Assembly: GCA_963770045.1 (NCBI GenBank)
Contig: CAVYOD010000014.1
Location: forward strand, 213,222-277,221
Direction: 5' to 3'
Origin: CAVYOD01 sp963770045
Lineage (GTDB): Bacteria > Acidobacteriota > Aminicenantia > Aminicenantales > CAVYOD01
Length of the DNA stretch: 64,000 nucleotides
Below the pieces are notes generated by a model. That model was not told the origin of the DNA. It searched no databases and saw only the letters and a program-made list of their open reading frames with translations. This document shows, piece after piece, positions 62,379 through 64,000 of this stretch. Position 1 is the first letter of the stretch. Each line of letters opens with the position of its first letter. A program made the translations under genes and the position numbers.

Positions 62379-64000
62379 TTACTTTATTTTAAGAACGGCC
62401 AGAAACGCCTCCTGAGGGATATCCACCCGGCCGATCCGCTTCATCCTCTTTTTCCCCGCCCTCTGTTTTTCCAGGACCTTCATTTTGCGGGTGTAGTCTC
62501 CGCCGTAGAGCTTGGCCAGCACATCCTTGCGAAAGGGCTTGACCGTTTCCCGGGCGATGACCCTTTTTCCGACCGCAGCCTGGAGCGAAACCTCAAATTG
62601 CTGCCTGGGGATGGCCTTCCTCATCCGCTCCACCAGGGCCCTGCCCACCGGGTAGGCCTTGTCTTTGTGAACGATCAGGGAAAGGGCATCGACCTGCTCC
62701 CGGTTGATCAGAATATCCAATTTCACAAGGTCGGATTCTCTGTATCCTACGATTTCATAGTCCATCGAAGCATAGCCTTGGGAGACCGATTTCAACTGGT
62801 TGTAGAAGTCAAAAACGAGTTCATTGAGAGGCAGGAGGTAGCTCAGAACGACCCGCTGGGAGCTGATGTACTCCAGCTTTTTTTGTTCTCCACGCCGGCC
62901 CTCCAAGAGCTTCAGGATCGCGCCCAGGTATTGGTCAGGGGTGAGGATCAGGGCCTCGATGACCGGTTCCTCGATCTTTTTGATTTGGTGGGGTTCGGGA
63001 AGCTGGGAGGGATTATGGACCTCCCTTACTTCTCCCTCCACTGTCTCAACCCGGTAGGAAACATTGGGGGCCGTCGTGATCAGACTCAGGTTGAATTCCC
63101 GTTCCAGCCTCTCCTGGATGATCTCACGATGGAGCAGACCCAGAAAGCCGCAGCGGAAGCCAAGGCCCAGGGCGGGTGAATTCTCGGGCTCAAAATGGAA
63201 GGAAGCATCGTTGAGCTTCAATTTTTCCAGGGCCTCTCTCAGGTCCTCGACACTGCTCTCGCCGGCCGGGAACATCCCGCAAAAAACCATCGGCTTGGAT
63301 TCCCTAAACCCGGGGAACGCTTGCGCCGCGGGCCGCTTCTTGTGGGTGATGGTCTCGCCGATCCGGGCGTGGCTCAGGTTTTTGATCCCGGCCATCAAGT
63401 AGCCGACGTCACCGGCCGACAGGGCATCGGCCTTAACCGGCTTGGGAGTCAAGTACCCGACCTCTTCAACCTCGTAGTCTGCTCCTGCCGCCATGAGCTT
63501 AACCAAGTCGCCGGTGCGCAACACACCATCAAAGACCCGCACCAGAACTACGACTCCCCGGTAGGAATCAAACCAGGAATCGAAGAGCAGCGCCTTGAGC
63601 GGCGCGTTGACGTCTCCCCGGGGAGGCGGGATGCGCTCGATAATCGCTTCCAGGACCTCCTCGATGCCGGTTCCTTTTTTGGCGCTGACGAGCAGGGCTT
63701 CTTCGGGGTCTAGACCGATGATATTCTCCATCTGCTCCAAGGTCTGGCCGGGACTTGCCTGGGGGAGGTCGATCTTGTTGATGACCGGGATCAGGATGAG
63801 GTCGTTTTGGAGGGCGAGGTAGGTGTTGGCCAGCGTTTGGGCCTCGACACCCTGGGAGGCGTCGATCACCAGGACGGCGCCCTCGCAGGCACTCAGGCTT
63901 CGAGAAACTTCGTACGAAAAATCAACGTGGCCTGGGGTATCGATGAGGTTTAAGACGTATTCCTGGCCGGACCGGCTGGGGTAGCGCAACCGGGCGGTCT
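62379..64000 (-). CDS. lepA: Elongation factor 4 (LepA), 5' end outside window
   Basis: Ribosomal back-translocating GTPase. The visible part starts TARLRYPSRSGQEYVLN and includes G3 (LIDTPGHVDFSYEVSRSL), G4 (VINKIDLP) and G5 (LLVSAKKGTGI), the domain III/V part (CGFLGLLHREIIQERLEREF) and the LepA-specific C-terminal domain (LYGGDYTRKMKVLEKQRAGKKRMKRIGRVDIPQEAF). About 75 N-terminal residues, with the P-loop, are upstream of base 64000. Frame intact throughout. It ends at 62379; a CCGCTTACCGTTCACTCCTT-like repeat follows. Confidence 0.97.
   Translation of the reverse strand, partial: TARLRYPSRSGQEYVLNLIDTPGHVDFSYEVSRSLSACEGAVLVIDASQGVEAQTLANTYLALQNDLILIPVINKIDLPQASPGQTLEQMENIIGLDPEEALLVSAKKGTGIEEVLEAIIERIPPPRGDVNAPLKALLFDSWFDSYRGVVVLVRVFDGVLRTGDLVKLMAAGADYEVEEVGYLTPKPVKADALSAGDVGYLMAGIKNLSHARIGETITHKKRPAAQAFPGFRESKPMVFCGMFPAGESSVEDLREALEKLKLNDASFHFEPENSPALGLGFRCGFLGLLHREIIQERLEREFNLSLITTAPNVSYRVETVEGEVREVHNPSQLPEPHQIKKIEEPVIEALILTPDQYLGAILKLLEGRRGEQKKLEYISSQRVVLSYLLPLNELVFDFYNQLKSVSQGYASMDYEIVGYRESDLVKLDILINREQVDALSLIVHKDKAYPVGRALVERMRKAIPRQQFEVSLQAAVGKRVIARETVKPFRKDVLAKLYGGDYTRKMKVLEKQRAGKKRMKRIGRVDIPQEAFLAVLKIK

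Overview
The window is 64 kb of moderately GC-rich bacterial chromosome with no rRNA, tRNA, CRISPR or phage genes that I can see. Several features suggest a Gram-negative-type heterotroph that scavenges peptides, acylated amino acids and methylated compounds: a TonB-dependent receptor with a carboxypeptidase-like N-terminal domain, a TolC-type efflux channel, lipoproteins, Tat-exported Ntn hydrolases, secreted S9/S15 peptidases and many amidohydrolases. The set resembles what I associate with Acidobacteriota / Candidatus Aminicenantota-type genomes, but no phylogenetic marker was tested and this is a weak inference. Housekeeping genes (hisD, lepA, tsaD, mtnA) lie at the two edges.

Layout. 1-5.6 kb: a plus-strand cluster of hisD 3' end, a 2,4-diaminopentanoate-dehydrogenase-like reductase, a split aconitase-X dehydratase and a secreted S15/CocE hydrolase, closed by a strong bidirectional terminator. 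5.7-13.8 kb: TonB receptor, GntR regulator, D-aminoacylase and an S9 peptidase, the last two read from divergent TTGACA promoters. 13.9-26.9 kb: an acyl-CoA/amino-acid catabolic block, mostly on the minus strand: a 3-hydroxyacyl-CoA dehydrogenase split by an IS3-family element, two-subunit CoA transferase, beta-keto acid cleavage enzyme, ADP-forming acyl-CoA synthetase, two C45-type acylases, a Gfo/Idh oxidoreductase and an APC permease. 27-30.3 kb: a corrinoid module with two tandem UroD-family methyltransferases, a cognate corrinoid protein and a 64-residue protein. 30.4-35.7 kb: tandem metal amidohydrolases and a penicillin-acylase-family enzyme. 36.2-36.9 kb: a Phd/VapC-type toxin-antitoxin pair. 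37.1-44.5 kb: a 1027-residue flavin/Fe-S oxidoreductase, an enolase-superfamily racemase, a GSAM-type aminotransferase and a second diaminopentanoate-dehydrogenase-like gene. 44.7-56.3 kb: three nucleotide-sugar-type glycosyltransferases, TolC, two paralogous GT-C-like membrane proteins and a cyclophilin-FKBP protein. 56.4-64 kb: a membrane protein, a class-C serine hydrolase, then the tsaD-mtnA-TPR-hypothetical-lepA strand.

Three window-wide patterns stand out. First, I find twenty frame breaks in a dozen otherwise well-conserved genes; by codon phase every one is a net +1 insertion, usually in a short homopolymer. This looks like sequencing overcall rather than gene decay, so those genes are annotated as continuous coding regions. 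Second, there are several families of non-coding repeats: a ~125-bp nested palindrome (two good copies in opposite orientation plus one degenerate), a 33-bp element built on GTGTCCCC..GGGGAACGTCCCC (four copies), a 111-bp hairpin, and degenerate ~10-bp tandem repeats in intergenic gaps. Third, sigma70-like promoters (TTGACA, 17 bp, TAnnnT) are unusually easy to see, and for both GT-C paralogs they place the transcription start at or just before the ATG, implying leaderless mRNAs.

Working together, the enzymes suggest hydrolysis of N-acyl (including D-) amino acids and peptides outside the membrane, racemisation or amino-group shuffling inside, then CoA-dependent cleavage to acetyl-CoA/acetoacetate-level products. 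Substrates are not determined by the sequence.
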